Below, one piece after another: positions 1 to 8,233 of a stretch of DNA of 25,531 nt. Each line of letters opens with the position of its first letter. Position 1 is the stretch's first letter. Location: assembly GCA_964471755.1 (NCBI GenBank), contig CAYYJM010000062.1, forward strand, positions 1-25,531. The letters are read 5' to 3'. The translations under genes were made by a program, and so were the position numbers. This stretch comes from CAYYJM01 sp964471755 (GTDB taxonomy: Bacteria; Planctomycetota; Planctomycetia; Gemmatales; Gemmataceae). Under the pieces are notes generated by a model, which saw only the letters and a program-made list of their open reading frames with translations, was not told where the DNA came from and made no database searches.

Positions 1-1
1 C

Positions 2-937
2 GGCAAGATCAACGGCGAGGACCCGGAGGACGACCTCGACGCGACGTACACGTTCCGGCGCGGCTGGCTCGATTCACTCCGCGTCGGGTACTTCTGCAGT
101 TCCTTCCTGCGGATTCTCGCCCGCGCTGCGGAAATGCGAACGGTGCGTCATCTCCACCTGGTAGCCGACACGTACGAGGATGACTGGGAGCCGGGACCGG
201 ACGTTCCGGAGGACGCCGACCAGCCGGGCTGCCATCCGCTCGCGGCGTGCAACCACCTCGGCAACGTCCGCACGTTCCTCCTCGGCGACCTGGACGATGC
301 GGAAGGAGAGTATCCGAACTGCCACACGACCGGCGAAGGGGTCGTCGGGGCGATCAAGAAGATGCCGCGCCTGGAGGAACTGCGTCTGCTCGCTCATGAG
401 GTGGACACCGATGAGCTGTTCGGGCTCAAGACGCTCAACAACCTCCGCCTCCTGCAGGTCTACCACACGCACAACTACCCGCTGAAGAAGCTCGGGGCGA
501 ACCCGTCGCTGGGAAACCTGACGACGCTGCTCTGTCAGCCCCATTGCATCGAGGGGGACGAGGCGTACATCCGCCTCGACGGTCTGCGAGCAATCGCCCG
601 GTCGAAGCACCTGACGAGCCTGTCGCATCTGCAACTCCGCCTGGCCGACTTCGGCGACGAGGGGATCGAGGAGATTGTCTCGTCGGGGTTGCTGAATCGC
701 CTCAAGGTTCTCGACCTGGTACACGGTCGAGTCAGCGACGCCGGGGCGCGAATGCTGGCTGCCTGCCCCGACGTGAAAAACCTGGAGCGGCTCGATCTGT
801 CAGGAAACTGCCTCACCACGGAGGGGATCGCCGTCCTGCAAGCCGTCCTTCCCGGCCTCGTTGCGACCGGGCAGTGGACGCCGAACGGCGACCCGTATCA
901 CGACCAGGAGTACCTGTACCACGGCGACATCGAGTGA
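2..937 (+). CDS. Leucine-rich-repeat protein of the TIGR02996 type, 5' end missing
   Basis: The reading frame is open from base 2 of the window, so the gene starts upstream; the ATG at 134 is internal. About 311 residues are visible. The first 30 contain FRRGWLDSLRV, which resembles the end of the TIGR02996 repeat-companion domain that precedes LRRs in Gemmata-type proteins. The rest shows ribonuclease-inhibitor-like leucine-rich repeats, for example LERLDLSGNCLTTEGI near the C-terminus and LKVLDLVHGRVSDAGA before it. No signal peptide or membrane segment is visible in this part. The family usually mediates protein contacts; the partner is unknown. It is the only well-supported + strand gene and converges with the dipeptidase gene, the two being separated by a hairpin repeat. 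Confident as a gene, moderately confident on the family. Confidence 0.8.
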   Translation, partial: GKINGEDPEDDLDATYTFRRGWLDSLRVGYFCSSFLRILARAAEMRTVRHLHLVADTYEDDWEPGPDVPEDADQPGCHPLAACNHLGNVRTFLLGDLDDAEGEYPNCHTTGEGVVGAIKKMPRLEELRLLAHEVDTDELFGLKTLNNLRLLQVYHTHNYPLKKLGANPSLGNLTTLLCQPHCIEGDEAYIRLDGLRAIARSKHLTSLSHLQLRLADFGDEGIEEIVSSGLLNRLKVLDLVHGRVSDAGARMLAACPDVKNLERLDLSGNCLTTEGIAVLQAVLPGLVATGQWTPNGDPYHDQEYLYHGDIE

Positions 938-955
938 CGGTTTTGGCGAGTCCTA

Positions 956-1025
956 GCGAGCCCCCGGCGAAAGCCGGGGGAGTTCCCGCCCTGCAAACTC
1001 CCCCCACTTTCGTGGGGGGCTCGCC
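956..1025. repeat. REP-like hairpin pair, cluster A
   Basis: Two hairpins face each other between the convergent LRR and dipeptidase genes. The first (961-980) is CCCCCGGC-GAAA-GCCGGGGG, the second (1000-1019) is CCCCCCAC-TTTC-GTGGGGGG, which reads with a GAAA loop on the other strand. The pair is bounded by GCGAG and CTCGCC, with a 19-base spacer ending CCGCCCTGCAAACT that recurs in cluster C. The strong stems between two converging genes could act as a bidirectional transcription terminator, but there is no U-tract, so that role is inference. Confidence 0.85.
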
Positions 1026-1040
1026 AGGGTCAGCGATGCG

Positions 1041-2450
1041 TCACTTCACCTTGCCGCCGGGCAGCGTACCCAGCCGCGAATACAGGTGAACCAGGGCCGT
1101 CATGAGGTTCTTCCAGTCCCCCTCGTGCAGGCTCTCGTTCGGAGCATGAGCGTTCGTCAGCGGATCCTCGATGCCGAGCAGCAGGGCCGGGGCTCCGCCG
1201 AGCAATTCCGCCAGAGGTCCGACGAAACCGATGGTGCCGCCACAGCCGATCGCGACCGGAGCCTTGCTCCACGCTGCCTGCATCGCACCACGAGCCGCCT
1301 CGAACGCCGGGCCGGTCGGATCGGTCATCCACCACTTGACCGGCGGGCCGTGACGCTCGACGGTCACCTCGGCACCCCACGGCGGATCGGCCGTCAGGAA
1401 CTTCTTCAGATCCTGAAAGACCTTCTCCGGCTCCATGTCCGGCACGATCCGGCACGAGACGATCGCCTTCGCAACGGGCAGAACCTGGTTGCTGGCACTG
1501 GCGAGCGAGCTGGCCTGCTGAGCGATGACCGTCACCGATGGCAACCGCCAGGTCTGCTCGGCGATCGTTCGGCCCTTCTCCAGGGCGAAGCTCACGCCGG
1601 GGAGCAGGCCGTAATTCTCGCGCCAGGCGGCCTCCTCGGCGGGCAGCCTGGCGAAATCGGCCTTCTCCGCTGGCGTCAGCGTGCGCACCTGGTCGTAGAA
1701 GCCCGGGATCGGCAGCGGGCCGTTGGCCCAGAAGAGGCGAGCCAGGATCTGGCTCAGCGCGATGGCCGCATCGGGGAGCGCCCCCCCGGCCATGCCGCTG
1801 TGAACCGGCATCTTCGCGCTGCGAACGGTGACCTCGGCAGCGACGATGCCGCGCAGCGAGTAGGTGATGCTCGGCAGGCCGACCTCGATATTCTCGGTGT
1901 CGAGAACGACGATCAGATCGGACTGGATCAGGTCCTTGTGCTTCTGGAAGAACCCCAGCAGGTTCTTCGAGCCGACCTCCTCCTCGCCCTCGACGAGCAT
2001 CTTGACGTTGACGGGCAGACTGCCGACGGTCTTGAGGTAGGCCGCGATGCCGGCAAGGTGAGCGGTGATGGCTCCCTTGTCGTCGGCCGAACCGCGAGCG
2101 TAGAGTCGGCCGTTGCGCGACGTGAGCTGCCACGGCTCGGAGAGCCACTCGTCCGGCTCGTTGACCGGCTGGACATCGTGATGGGCGTAGAGGAACACGG
2201 TCGGCTTGCCGGGAGCGTTGAGCCATTCGCCGTAGGCGTACGGGTTCGAGTCGGCGGTCTTGAGGATGCGGACGTTCTGCAAGCCGGCCTGCTTCATCTG
2301 GGTGCAGGTCAACTCGGCGGTCTGGTCGATTTCCTTCTGATGCTGACCGTCGGTCGAGATGCTCTGGATGGCGACCTGATCGGCCAGATCCTGGATAAGC
2401 TGAGAGTGGTTCGTCTGGAGCCAGTCCAGCACGCGCGGTTCGGGTTGCAT
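1041..2450 (-). CDS. M20 family metallopeptidase (CNDP-like dipeptidase)
   Basis: A 469-residue protein of the M20 di-zinc peptidase family, close in length and motif layout to CNDP-type dipeptidases. Visible motifs: the HxD metal site in YAHHDVQP (H90, D92), the bridging Asp in ARGSADDKG (D123), the general base and metal ligand in EGEEEVGS (E157, E158), D184 in VLDTENI, and the C-terminal His in NAHAPNES (H435). A dimerisation lid domain sits between about residues 200 and 320. There is no signal peptide, so it probably hydrolyses dipeptides or small peptides in the cytoplasm. It lies 38 bases after diacylglycerol kinase and may be the last gene of the lptD-dagK transcript. The ATG has only a weak GAG upstream. 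Exact substrate is not predictable. Confidence 0.93.
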   Translation of the reverse strand: MQPEPRVLDWLQTNHSQLIQDLADQVAIQSISTDGQHQKEIDQTAELTCTQMKQAGLQNVRILKTADSNPYAYGEWLNAPGKPTVFLYAHHDVQPVNEPDEWLSEPWQLTSRNGRLYARGSADDKGAITAHLAGIAAYLKTVGSLPVNVKMLVEGEEEVGSKNLLGFFQKHKDLIQSDLIVVLDTENIEVGLPSITYSLRGIVAAEVTVRSAKMPVHSGMAGGALPDAAIALSQILARLFWANGPLPIPGFYDQVRTLTPAEKADFARLPAEEAAWRENYGLLPGVSFALEKGRTIAEQTWRLPSVTVIAQQASSLASASNQVLPVAKAIVSCRIVPDMEPEKVFQDLKKFLTADPPWGAEVTVERHGPPVKWWMTDPTGPAFEAARGAMQAAWSKAPVAIGCGGTIGFVGPLAELLGGAPALLLGIEDPLTNAHAPNESLHEGDWKNLMTALVHLYSRLGTLPGGKVK

Positions 2451-2488
2451 GTCCGGATCTCGTCGGGTGGTGGTTTCCTGCCCTCAGG

Positions 2489-2866
2489 TTACGTCCCGCC
2501 GAACCGCGCGACCAGCCGGGGAAGCAGGATGATCAGCCCGAGGATGCCGGCGGTGAGGCTGACCATCAGGACGGCCCCGGCGGCAATGTCCAGTGCGGGC
2601 CAGGCCCGATCACGAATGTCCTCGGGCAACTCGCGGAACAGCATCTCGATGCTACTGTTAAACAGCTCGGTCGTGAGGACGCCGCCGATGCAGCCGATCA
2701 GCACGCACCACTCCCAGACTGCGCAGCCGAGCAGGAAGGCCGTCAGCACGACGAGAGTGGCGACGAAGAAATGGACGGCGAAGCTGGCCTGCCCGCGCAC
2801 GCCGAATTTCCAGCCGCGAAAGGCGTCACGAAACCGGGCCGGCCAGGTCCGGCGTTTCGACCGCAT
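2489..2866 (-). CDS. dagK: Diacylglycerol kinase (prokaryotic DagK family)
   Basis: A small integral membrane kinase of the DgkA/UndK family that phosphorylates diacylglycerol or undecaprenol using ATP. The family signature is clear: an amphipathic N-terminus with RFRDAFRGWKFGVRG, then TTELFNSSIE holding the catalytic Glu and Asn, and ALDIAAGAVLM matching the KDxxxAAVL region. About three membrane helices. The frame can begin at a GTG (2878, giving 129 residues), but the ATG at 2866 has GGAG six bases upstream and gives 125 residues, the usual family size, so it was chosen. The start is about a dozen bases after the lptD-like stop, so the two are probably co-transcribed and possibly translationally linked. 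Whether the substrate is diacylglycerol or undecaprenol cannot be told from sequence alone. Confidence 0.9.
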   Translation of the reverse strand: MRSKRRTWPARFRDAFRGWKFGVRGQASFAVHFFVATLVVLTAFLLGCAVWEWCVLIGCIGGVLTTELFNSSIEMLFRELPEDIRDRAWPALDIAAGAVLMVSLTAGILGLIILLPRLVARFGGT

Positions 2867-2879
2867 GGGGATCTCCACG

Positions 2880-5800
2880 TCAGTAGGTCCGACCGCCCCG
2901 ACCAGCCGATTGACCCAGGCCGGCCATGTTCATGGCACCGACAGGGAGCAAGTTCGGAACGATCTGGAAGACCAGGCCGAAATTGTTTTGCAAGGAATTG
3001 TAATTGACGCCGAGGCTGACAGTCAAATCGGTTCCAATGCGGTTGAAGGCGACCATCTGGCTCCACGCTCCGTTGGCTCCAAAGTCGTACTGCATCGCGA
3101 ACGTGCCGCTGTACTTGGGCGAAAACGTGTACGATGCCGACGCGATGACGGCTCGACTGTCCAGCGGATCGATGTTCCGGTAGCCGAGGTAGAAACTCGT
3201 CCCGTCGGGGCGGTTGTAGAAGCCACCAAAGTTGAAGACGCGGGCACCCCCCTGGTAGGGATCGACCCAGCCATTGCTAACGAGGGCGGTTCGATCGCCG
3301 ATGTTCCAGACCCAGTCATATTCGAGAAAGGCGAAGTAGCTGCCGAAGTTGTCTCGGTCCTTGTTGGGAAAGAACGAGGCCGACAGATCGAGCGTCATCC
3401 AGTCGATGATGTGTTGAGAACCAGGAAACCCTCGCTTGGTCTGCCAGCGATTGGTCCAGGACAGTTGGACAACATGGATGTCGTCGCGCGTATCGACCTT
3501 GTTCTCGATCAACCGACGAATCGCGTAGATCTGTGGATCGTACTTGGGGCCTTTCAACAGGCTTGCCGTGGAGGCATCCAGGAAGGAACCGTAAACGGAG
3601 CGGATCTGACGCACCTCCATATCGTGCAGCGGCAAGTTGACGCGATCGAACTGAGCGAACTGATCAAACGACTTGCTGGACTGCGCGTAGTACCAGTTGG
3701 AGGAGAAAACCATCTTGTGATACAGGCCGTCCAGGTTGAACAGATCGCTCTGGATGTCGGCGTCGAGTCGGGATAACGGCAGGGAGGAGCGAAGACCGCC
3801 GGCTCCGATCAGGCGTCCGGTCGAGTTGCCATTCAGATCCTCGCTGTAGCCGGTCAGGTCCAGCCGTGCGTAGGGCACGAAATTGAAGGGACCAGCCCGG
3901 AACGGCGCGGCCAGTTCCTGCCACCAATCCACTCGACCGGATTCACTGTTGACGTCCGTGGTCGGGTTGATCTGCTGCACCGCGAACGGTTTGGTGTTCG
4001 GCGACGTATCGGAACTGGCCCGCATCCGGAAGTATCCGGCGCTGGCGTTGCTATTATACACGAACCGATCAAAGAACGTCTGGCCGAGCAGGTAGCCATC
4101 GGCACGCGGCAAGTTTTCCGTCTCGTTCATCCATTCGCGCAGGCGGACATTGCTGAACAGCGTCCACGCCATGTTGGCGTCCTGCTGCTTGAGATAGAGA
4201 AACGATTCCTGAGGTATCCCGACCTCGAATTCCTGTTTGAAATACTGCTCAAAGAAGTTGCGATCGCTCTGGTAGGCGAGTTGGGACTGGAACTGTAATC
4301 CGTACGGAAGATCGTACCAGCCATGCCGCCAGGTGAACCGGCCACGGAAATCCGGCGGCGCGAATGGGTCGGGCCGAAATCCACCGATGAGATCTTCGTT
4401 GTTGTCGTAGATTCCATACGACTTGATAGCTCCCTCGTAGTGGGATGGAATTCCGAACGGATCTTGATTTGCATAGGTGAAGTCGCTGCCCAGACCGAAG
4501 CCGCGATAGCTCATGTAGTCAAACAGAAACTTCCAGCGAGTGCCTTCCAGTGGCTGCACGCCCAGCAGATCGTAGACGTTCAGCGTCGTGCCGAGTTGGG
4601 CTCCGAAGACGCGATTGTAGCCAAAACGAATGTCATCGACCGGACCGAACGGATCGCGCGCGTCGCCGGCGAGATAGGGCGAATAGAAGATCGGAACGCC
4701 TTGCAGCTCGAACCAGACATTCTGAGCCTGCACCCAGGTCTGGGTGATGCTCAGGGGTTGTCCTGTCTTGCGATCGACCGCCTGGCCAAAAAGGCCCAGG
4801 CGAGGCACCTTGCGTTCCTCGATGATGGCCTTGGAAACGTACAACTTCAGACCGGGGTCGGAAGGTAGTTTACTGGCAAACACCTCGGCCTCGACCATTT
4901 CAAAGGTCGTGGTCGAGGTCTGCACGATTCGCTCCGCGTGCGCGACGATCGGACTGGTGAGCGTTGGATCGCGGATTTCCAGCGTGCCACGCAGGGCGAT
5001 GGCGACGTTGCGTTTCACATCGTAGTAGACCTCGTCCGCCCGGATGGTGCGTGTCTCGCCACGATCCTTCTTCGTGCCGGGCTGGCGAATCTCGACATTG
5101 CCGGCCAGGTAGAGTTCGACGTCGGGGTTCTGCTGCGCCCCTTGCGGTTCGCGCATGCCGTTGAACAGGTTCTGCGGATCGATCTTCTTGCTGATGATGA
5201 CGAGGCGATCGGCCTCCAGATCGACGAGGCCCACCTTGGGCACACCACGGATGTTGAGAATGACGCCGCCGGTGACGATCAGGGCCTGCTCGCCGGTCGG
5301 TAGCATCTCACGGGCCAGGCCGAACCCGGCCGAGCTTCGCGGCGAGACGGCCAGGCGGCGTTCGATCAACTCGGGCAGGCTCAGCGGCGGCAACTGGGGC
5401 GGCCGAACGGCTTCAGCCGGCGGCGGCAGCGGCAAGACCCCGCCGTCCGGCGCGAAGCCCGGCGGAAGCGGTTCCCTGAGCGGCTGCTGCGTGACGACGA
5501 TTTCCGGCTCCGGAGCGGGAAGCACGCTCGGAGTTGCGGAAACAGCCTGCTCCAGGGCGGGAGCAGGCTGTGTTGAGGTGTTCTGGTATCCCGCTGGCTG
5601 GAGTTCGCCGAAATCCATTCCTGGCAGTGGGCCGTCTGCCGGCGGCAGGGCCACCCCGCCCGGTGCGCTCCGTGCGGGCGGGACCGGAGCCAGGGTGGGC
5701 AGCGGTGGCAGCGGAGCGAATCCCGGCCCGGTCGTCGGACTCGGCGGCAGCAGCGGTGCCGACAGACCCGCCCCGGCCGGCGGCGGCTGGACCGGCGGCA

Positions 5801-6464
5801 GAATCGAGGCCGGTCCCGGTGCCAGTGGGGCCAGGTGCGAAGCCGGTGACACCGGAGTGCCCGACGCGCCGCCCATTCCGGGAGCGCCATACGGAACGGG
5901 CGTGACGGGCGGCTTCGGCTGGAGCCGCGGAATCTCGATGGCCTGACGCTGAGCCCGCCCACGGCCGACGAGCGCATCCTGAGCCATGTTCTGCTGGCTC
6001 AGGCGCGTCCGGCCGGAGTGGACCTTGATCTCGCCGCGCGTGTTCAGCTCGACGGCGGCCCGGTTGGCTTCCTGTTTCTCGTTGCTGTTATCCAGGAAGA
6101 CGCCGCCCTCGGCGTAGATCTCCGCACGGCAGATGCCCCGCGCCTTGTAGGCGGCCATGTCCACGAACACGACCGCCTCCTGGGCCCGCATCTGGAAGAC
6201 GCCCTGCTGAATGAAAACCTGGCCCTTCAGGAGGAAGTGTTGATCGTTGCCCTGCGTCCAGGCGAAGACCGAGTCGGCGGCCAGCAGGATGGTCTTGGTA
6301 TCGCCCGGTATGTTCCGGCTGAAGCGAAGGATTTCCGCAGCCGGGTTGTTGTTCGCGCCGTTCTGGGGGGCCTGAGCGCGCAACCAGGACAGCGGCAGGG
6401 CGATGGCCGGGAGCAGCAGCAAGCCCAGGACGAGCAGCAGGTTGCGCTGGCGGACATCCCTCAC
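2880..6464 (-). CDS. lptD: LptD/OstA-like outer-membrane LPS assembly protein
   Basis: A 1194-residue exported protein. The GTG start at 6464 has GGAGG six bases upstream and puts a signal peptide (NLLLVLGLLLLPAIALPLSWLRAQA) at the N-terminus; the longer frame to 6536 lacks this support. Order: OstA/LptA-like beta-jellyroll around residues 55-165, a proline-rich insert around 185-375, a second OstA-like part around 385-540 (GGVILNIRG, ADEVYYDV, AERIV), then a barrel region ending with many aromatic, alternating strands. FYSPYLAGDARDPFGP resembles the PYF/Y-x-P segment at the start of LptD barrels. LptD inserts lipopolysaccharide into the outer leaflet. The mature protein has a single Cys (in GICRAEI), so the disulphides of enterobacterial LptD cannot form. 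Longer than the E. coli protein because of the insert. Confidence 0.85.
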   Translation of the reverse strand: MRDVRQRNLLLVLGLLLLPAIALPLSWLRAQAPQNGANNNPAAEILRFSRNIPGDTKTILLAADSVFAWTQGNDQHFLLKGQVFIQQGVFQMRAQEAVVFVDMAAYKARGICRAEIYAEGGVFLDNSNEKQEANRAAVELNTRGEIKVHSGRTRLSQQNMAQDALVGRGRAQRQAIEIPRLQPKPPVTPVPYGAPGMGGASGTPVSPASHLAPLAPGPASILPPVQPPPAGAGLSAPLLPPSPTTGPGFAPLPPLPTLAPVPPARSAPGGVALPPADGPLPGMDFGELQPAGYQNTSTQPAPALEQAVSATPSVLPAPEPEIVVTQQPLREPLPPGFAPDGGVLPLPPPAEAVRPPQLPPLSLPELIERRLAVSPRSSAGFGLAREMLPTGEQALIVTGGVILNIRGVPKVGLVDLEADRLVIISKKIDPQNLFNGMREPQGAQQNPDVELYLAGNVEIRQPGTKKDRGETRTIRADEVYYDVKRNVAIALRGTLEIRDPTLTSPIVAHAERIVQTSTTTFEMVEAEVFASKLPSDPGLKLYVSKAIIEERKVPRLGLFGQAVDRKTGQPLSITQTWVQAQNVWFELQGVPIFYSPYLAGDARDPFGPVDDIRFGYNRVFGAQLGTTLNVYDLLGVQPLEGTRWKFLFDYMSYRGFGLGSDFTYANQDPFGIPSHYEGAIKSYGIYDNNEDLIGGFRPDPFAPPDFRGRFTWRHGWYDLPYGLQFQSQLAYQSDRNFFEQYFKQEFEVGIPQESFLYLKQQDANMAWTLFSNVRLREWMNETENLPRADGYLLGQTFFDRFVYNSNASAGYFRMRASSDTSPNTKPFAVQQINPTTDVNSESGRVDWWQELAAPFRAGPFNFVPYARLDLTGYSEDLNGNSTGRLIGAGGLRSSLPLSRLDADIQSDLFNLDGLYHKMVFSSNWYYAQSSKSFDQFAQFDRVNLPLHDMEVRQIRSVYGSFLDASTASLLKGPKYDPQIYAIRRLIENKVDTRDDIHVVQLSWTNRWQTKRGFPGSQHIIDWMTLDLSASFFPNKDRDNFGSYFAFLEYDWVWNIGDRTALVSNGWVDPYQGGARVFNFGGFYNRPDGTSFYLGYRNIDPLDSRAVIASASYTFSPKYSGTFAMQYDFGANGAWSQMVAFNRIGTDLTVSLGVNYNSLQNNFGLVFQIVPNLLPVGAMNMAGLGQSAGRGGRTY

Positions 6465-6571
6465 CGGACACCTCCCTCGCGGATCCCTTCCCGGACGGCA
6501 GCCGGCATGCCACCGCAAACGGGGCACGACCCACAACCATCTCGGCGGAAATAAGCGGAAGAACGAGAGGG

Positions 6572-6601
6572 CAGATACCGAGAGGAGGGGCCGGCTGTCA
6601 A
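6572..6601 (-). promoter_or_regulatory. Candidate sigma70-type promoter for lptD
   Basis: On the - strand a perfect TTGACA (6601-6596) is followed after 18 bases by TATCTG (6577-6572), a 3/6 match to the -10 box. It lies in the 165-base gap between the Uma2 gene and lptD and would give a leader of roughly 100 bases before the GTG start. Found by eye only. Confidence 0.4.
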
Positions 6602-6629
6602 GCGGAGGTTGTCGAGCCCTAACGCGACC

Positions 6630-7319
6630 TCACCGAGTCTGGCGTTCCTGCAACTGGGCAACGAACGCGGCGTGTTTCGGCGTGGCGAGCCCTTCCTGAA
6701 TCGTGGCGATCAGCCGTGATGAGTCGCGTTCCAGAAGGGCCGGACCGTCCAGCCACAGGCCGGGGAAGACACGCGACTTCCAGACGCCGGCCTTGTTCGG
6801 CCGGAGCCGGCGGCGCGACGGGAAGTGGAACCAGTGGATCTCCGGTTCGGCGACGACGAGGACGAGATACTCCTGCACGCCAGCGGCGAGGTAGTCGTCG
6901 CGTTTGGCGTGCAGATCGATAGCCGCCGAGCTATGGGCGATCTCGGCGACGAATTCCGGGGCACCTTCGAGGTACTGCTCGGCGTTGTAACGCGACTGAC
7001 CGCCGCACTCCGGCACCAGACGCAACAGCAAGTCCGGCTGCGGCTCGCTCTCCTCGCCCAGGATCGCCGTGATGTTGTCGGCCACCTCGACGCCTGGCGT
7101 CGAGGCCGCGTAGAGGGCCAGCACCAGGTTCAGCTGCGAGTGGTACAGTCCGTGGGGGCCGCGCGTGGGCGAGGGCATGTGGACGACACCTCCGACGAGT
7201 TCGATCTTGACGCCTTCGGGGTAGTCCAGGTAGCGGCGATGGAACTCGGCCTGAGTCAGCCGGTCGCCGTTCTCCAGGGTCGGCCGCGTCGGCGGAGTGC
7301 GGACCTTTGGCGGTTTCAT
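6630..7319 (-). CDS. Uma2 family endonuclease-like protein (DUF820)
   Basis: A 229-residue protein of the Uma2/DUF820 family, which has a PD-(D/E)xK nuclease fold and is greatly expanded in planctomycetes and cyanobacteria. The motif residues are present: E40 in KIELVGGVV, D96 in EPQPDLLLR, E126 in FVAEIAHSS, K139 in HAKRDDY, and the typical GVQEYLVLVV strand. The frame extends to 7442, but that extension runs through an inverted repeat. The ATG at 7319 has GGAGG with good spacing and begins directly before a conserved-looking N-terminus, so it was chosen. The nuclease role is a family inference; the biological target of Uma2 proteins is not established. It may share a transcript with the small membrane protein upstream, though the long inverted repeat lies between them. 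Confidence 0.88.
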   Translation of the reverse strand: MKPPKVRTPPTRPTLENGDRLTQAEFHRRYLDYPEGVKIELVGGVVHMPSPTRGPHGLYHSQLNLVLALYAASTPGVEVADNITAILGEESEPQPDLLLRLVPECGGQSRYNAEQYLEGAPEFVAEIAHSSAAIDLHAKRDDYLAAGVQEYLVLVVAEPEIHWFHFPSRRRLRPNKAGVWKSRVFPGLWLDGPALLERDSSRLIATIQEGLATPKHAAFVAQLQERQTR

Positions 7320-7347
7320 GACGTACCCTCCACGACGGCATTTGTCT

Positions 7348-7503
7348 GTCAGAGCCGCGCACGCAGCGAGGCCGCAGGCCGAGCGGAGTAAGCGCCCCCC
7401 GACCTGCACATCAAAACGGCGGAGGCGCATCAAAGCCTGCACGTCCGGGCCTCGGTGCGCTTACTCCGCTCGCCTGGCGGCTCGCTGCGTGCGCGGCTCT
7501 GAC
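7348..7503. repeat. Long imperfect inverted repeat (MITE-like or structured RNA element)
   Basis: The left arm (7348-7395) begins GTCAGAGCCGCGCACGCAGC and the right arm (7457-7503) is its near-exact reverse complement, ending GCGTGCGCGGCTCTGAC. The arms are about 48 bases with only a few mismatches or shifts around the GCCGCAGGCC / GCCTGGCGG part, and a 61-base spacer lies between. The element fills most of the 236-base gap between the small membrane protein and the Uma2 gene. No open reading frame or obvious target-site duplication was seen. A non-autonomous mobile element, or a very stable hairpin that ends or processes transcripts, are both possible. Confidence 0.85.
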
Positions 7504-7555
7504 CTGACGCTGGAGTACCACTGTAGCCCCTCGGCATCACACCGGGCAAGGCCGC

Positions 7556-8200
7556 TCATTCTCGCGGCTGCACAATCCCGGGCTCGTTCAGTCGGATCGC
7601 CTCCGACTGCCGCCCCGGTTCTCCGGGAGTGCCGGGACGATCCATCAACCGGACCACCTCGGCGACCACGCGGGAGATGATCTTCTGGTGATCGGCGAAT
7701 GCCCGGTCGATGACGACGATGCTCCCGTTGGCCTGTCGCAGTTGGATGCCCTCCGGGTCGAAGGTGGGGTGGCAAACCCAGCCGGTGCCGAGGTCGTCCC
7801 ACAAGAAGACCTGCTCCTCGGTCGGGCTCCAGTGGGCCAGGCCGCGAGCGCCGACGAGCAGGCGGATGGCCAGAGCCCGGCGGCCGTCCCGGATCATGAC
7901 AACCAGGGGCACCACGAAGAATGACGTGAGGGCCAGATACGAACCGATGCCGACAGCCGCGCCCATCAGATGCCTGAGGTCGCCAAACAGGTATGTCCAG
8001 TCAGGCCACCCCTTGGCCAGGACCAGAAGGCCGAGTGGGGCCAGCCAGACCGGCAGAAACACCCCACCGACGATGCCTGTCAGCGTCACCAGGCCGCTGA
8101 CCATTCCAGCCGTAGGTCCGTGGACGGCCGTGACGGGGCCGATGCGCCGGGCCGCTTCGGAATCGAGCCAGGGATCGGGTTGAAGCGATGGCTGGTGCAT
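7556..8200 (-). CDS. Hypothetical membrane protein
   Basis: A 214-residue protein that was not recognised. It has two long hydrophobic stretches, around residues 33-62 (VTLTGIVGGVFLPVWLAPLG) and 78-103 (GIGSYLALTSFFVVPLVVMI), each perhaps one or two helices, with a charged RDGRR turn after the second. The C-terminal 100 residues are soluble and contain WSPTEEQVFLWDDLGTGW and LRQANGSIVVIDRAFADHQKI, which has the feel of a small beta-rich, PH-like domain, but this is a guess. The ATG at 8200 has GGAAGA upstream. It follows rtcB on the same strand with a 33-base gap, so co-transcription is possible; a functional link to RNA ligation is not evident. Confidence 0.7.
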   Translation of the reverse strand: MHQPSLQPDPWLDSEAARRIGPVTAVHGPTAGMVSGLVTLTGIVGGVFLPVWLAPLGLLVLAKGWPDWTYLFGDLRHLMGAAVGIGSYLALTSFFVVPLVVMIRDGRRALAIRLLVGARGLAHWSPTEEQVFLWDDLGTGWVCHPTFDPEGIQLRQANGSIVVIDRAFADHQKIISRVVAEVVRLMDRPGTPGEPGRQSEAIRLNEPGIVQPRE

Positions 8201-8233
8201 GCGTCTTCCATCGGGAATTCCTGGCCGACACGA

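Noticed and set aside
956..1025. Hairpin pair as a CRISPR or classic rho-independent terminator
   Set aside because: Only two inverted units and no U-tract follows either stem; better described as a member of the dispersed hairpin family, with terminator function left open.
1086..3776. 896-residue + strand open frame
   Set aside because: It lies antisense across the dipeptidase, dagK and lptD genes, which have clear family motifs. The translation is Arg/Gly/Leu-rich with no recognisable domain; such shadows are normal in GC-rich DNA.
7320..7442. Longer start for the first Uma2 gene
   Set aside because: The extra 41 residues are the translated arm of the inverted repeat; the ATG at 7319 has GGAGG at good spacing and begins the family-like N-terminus.
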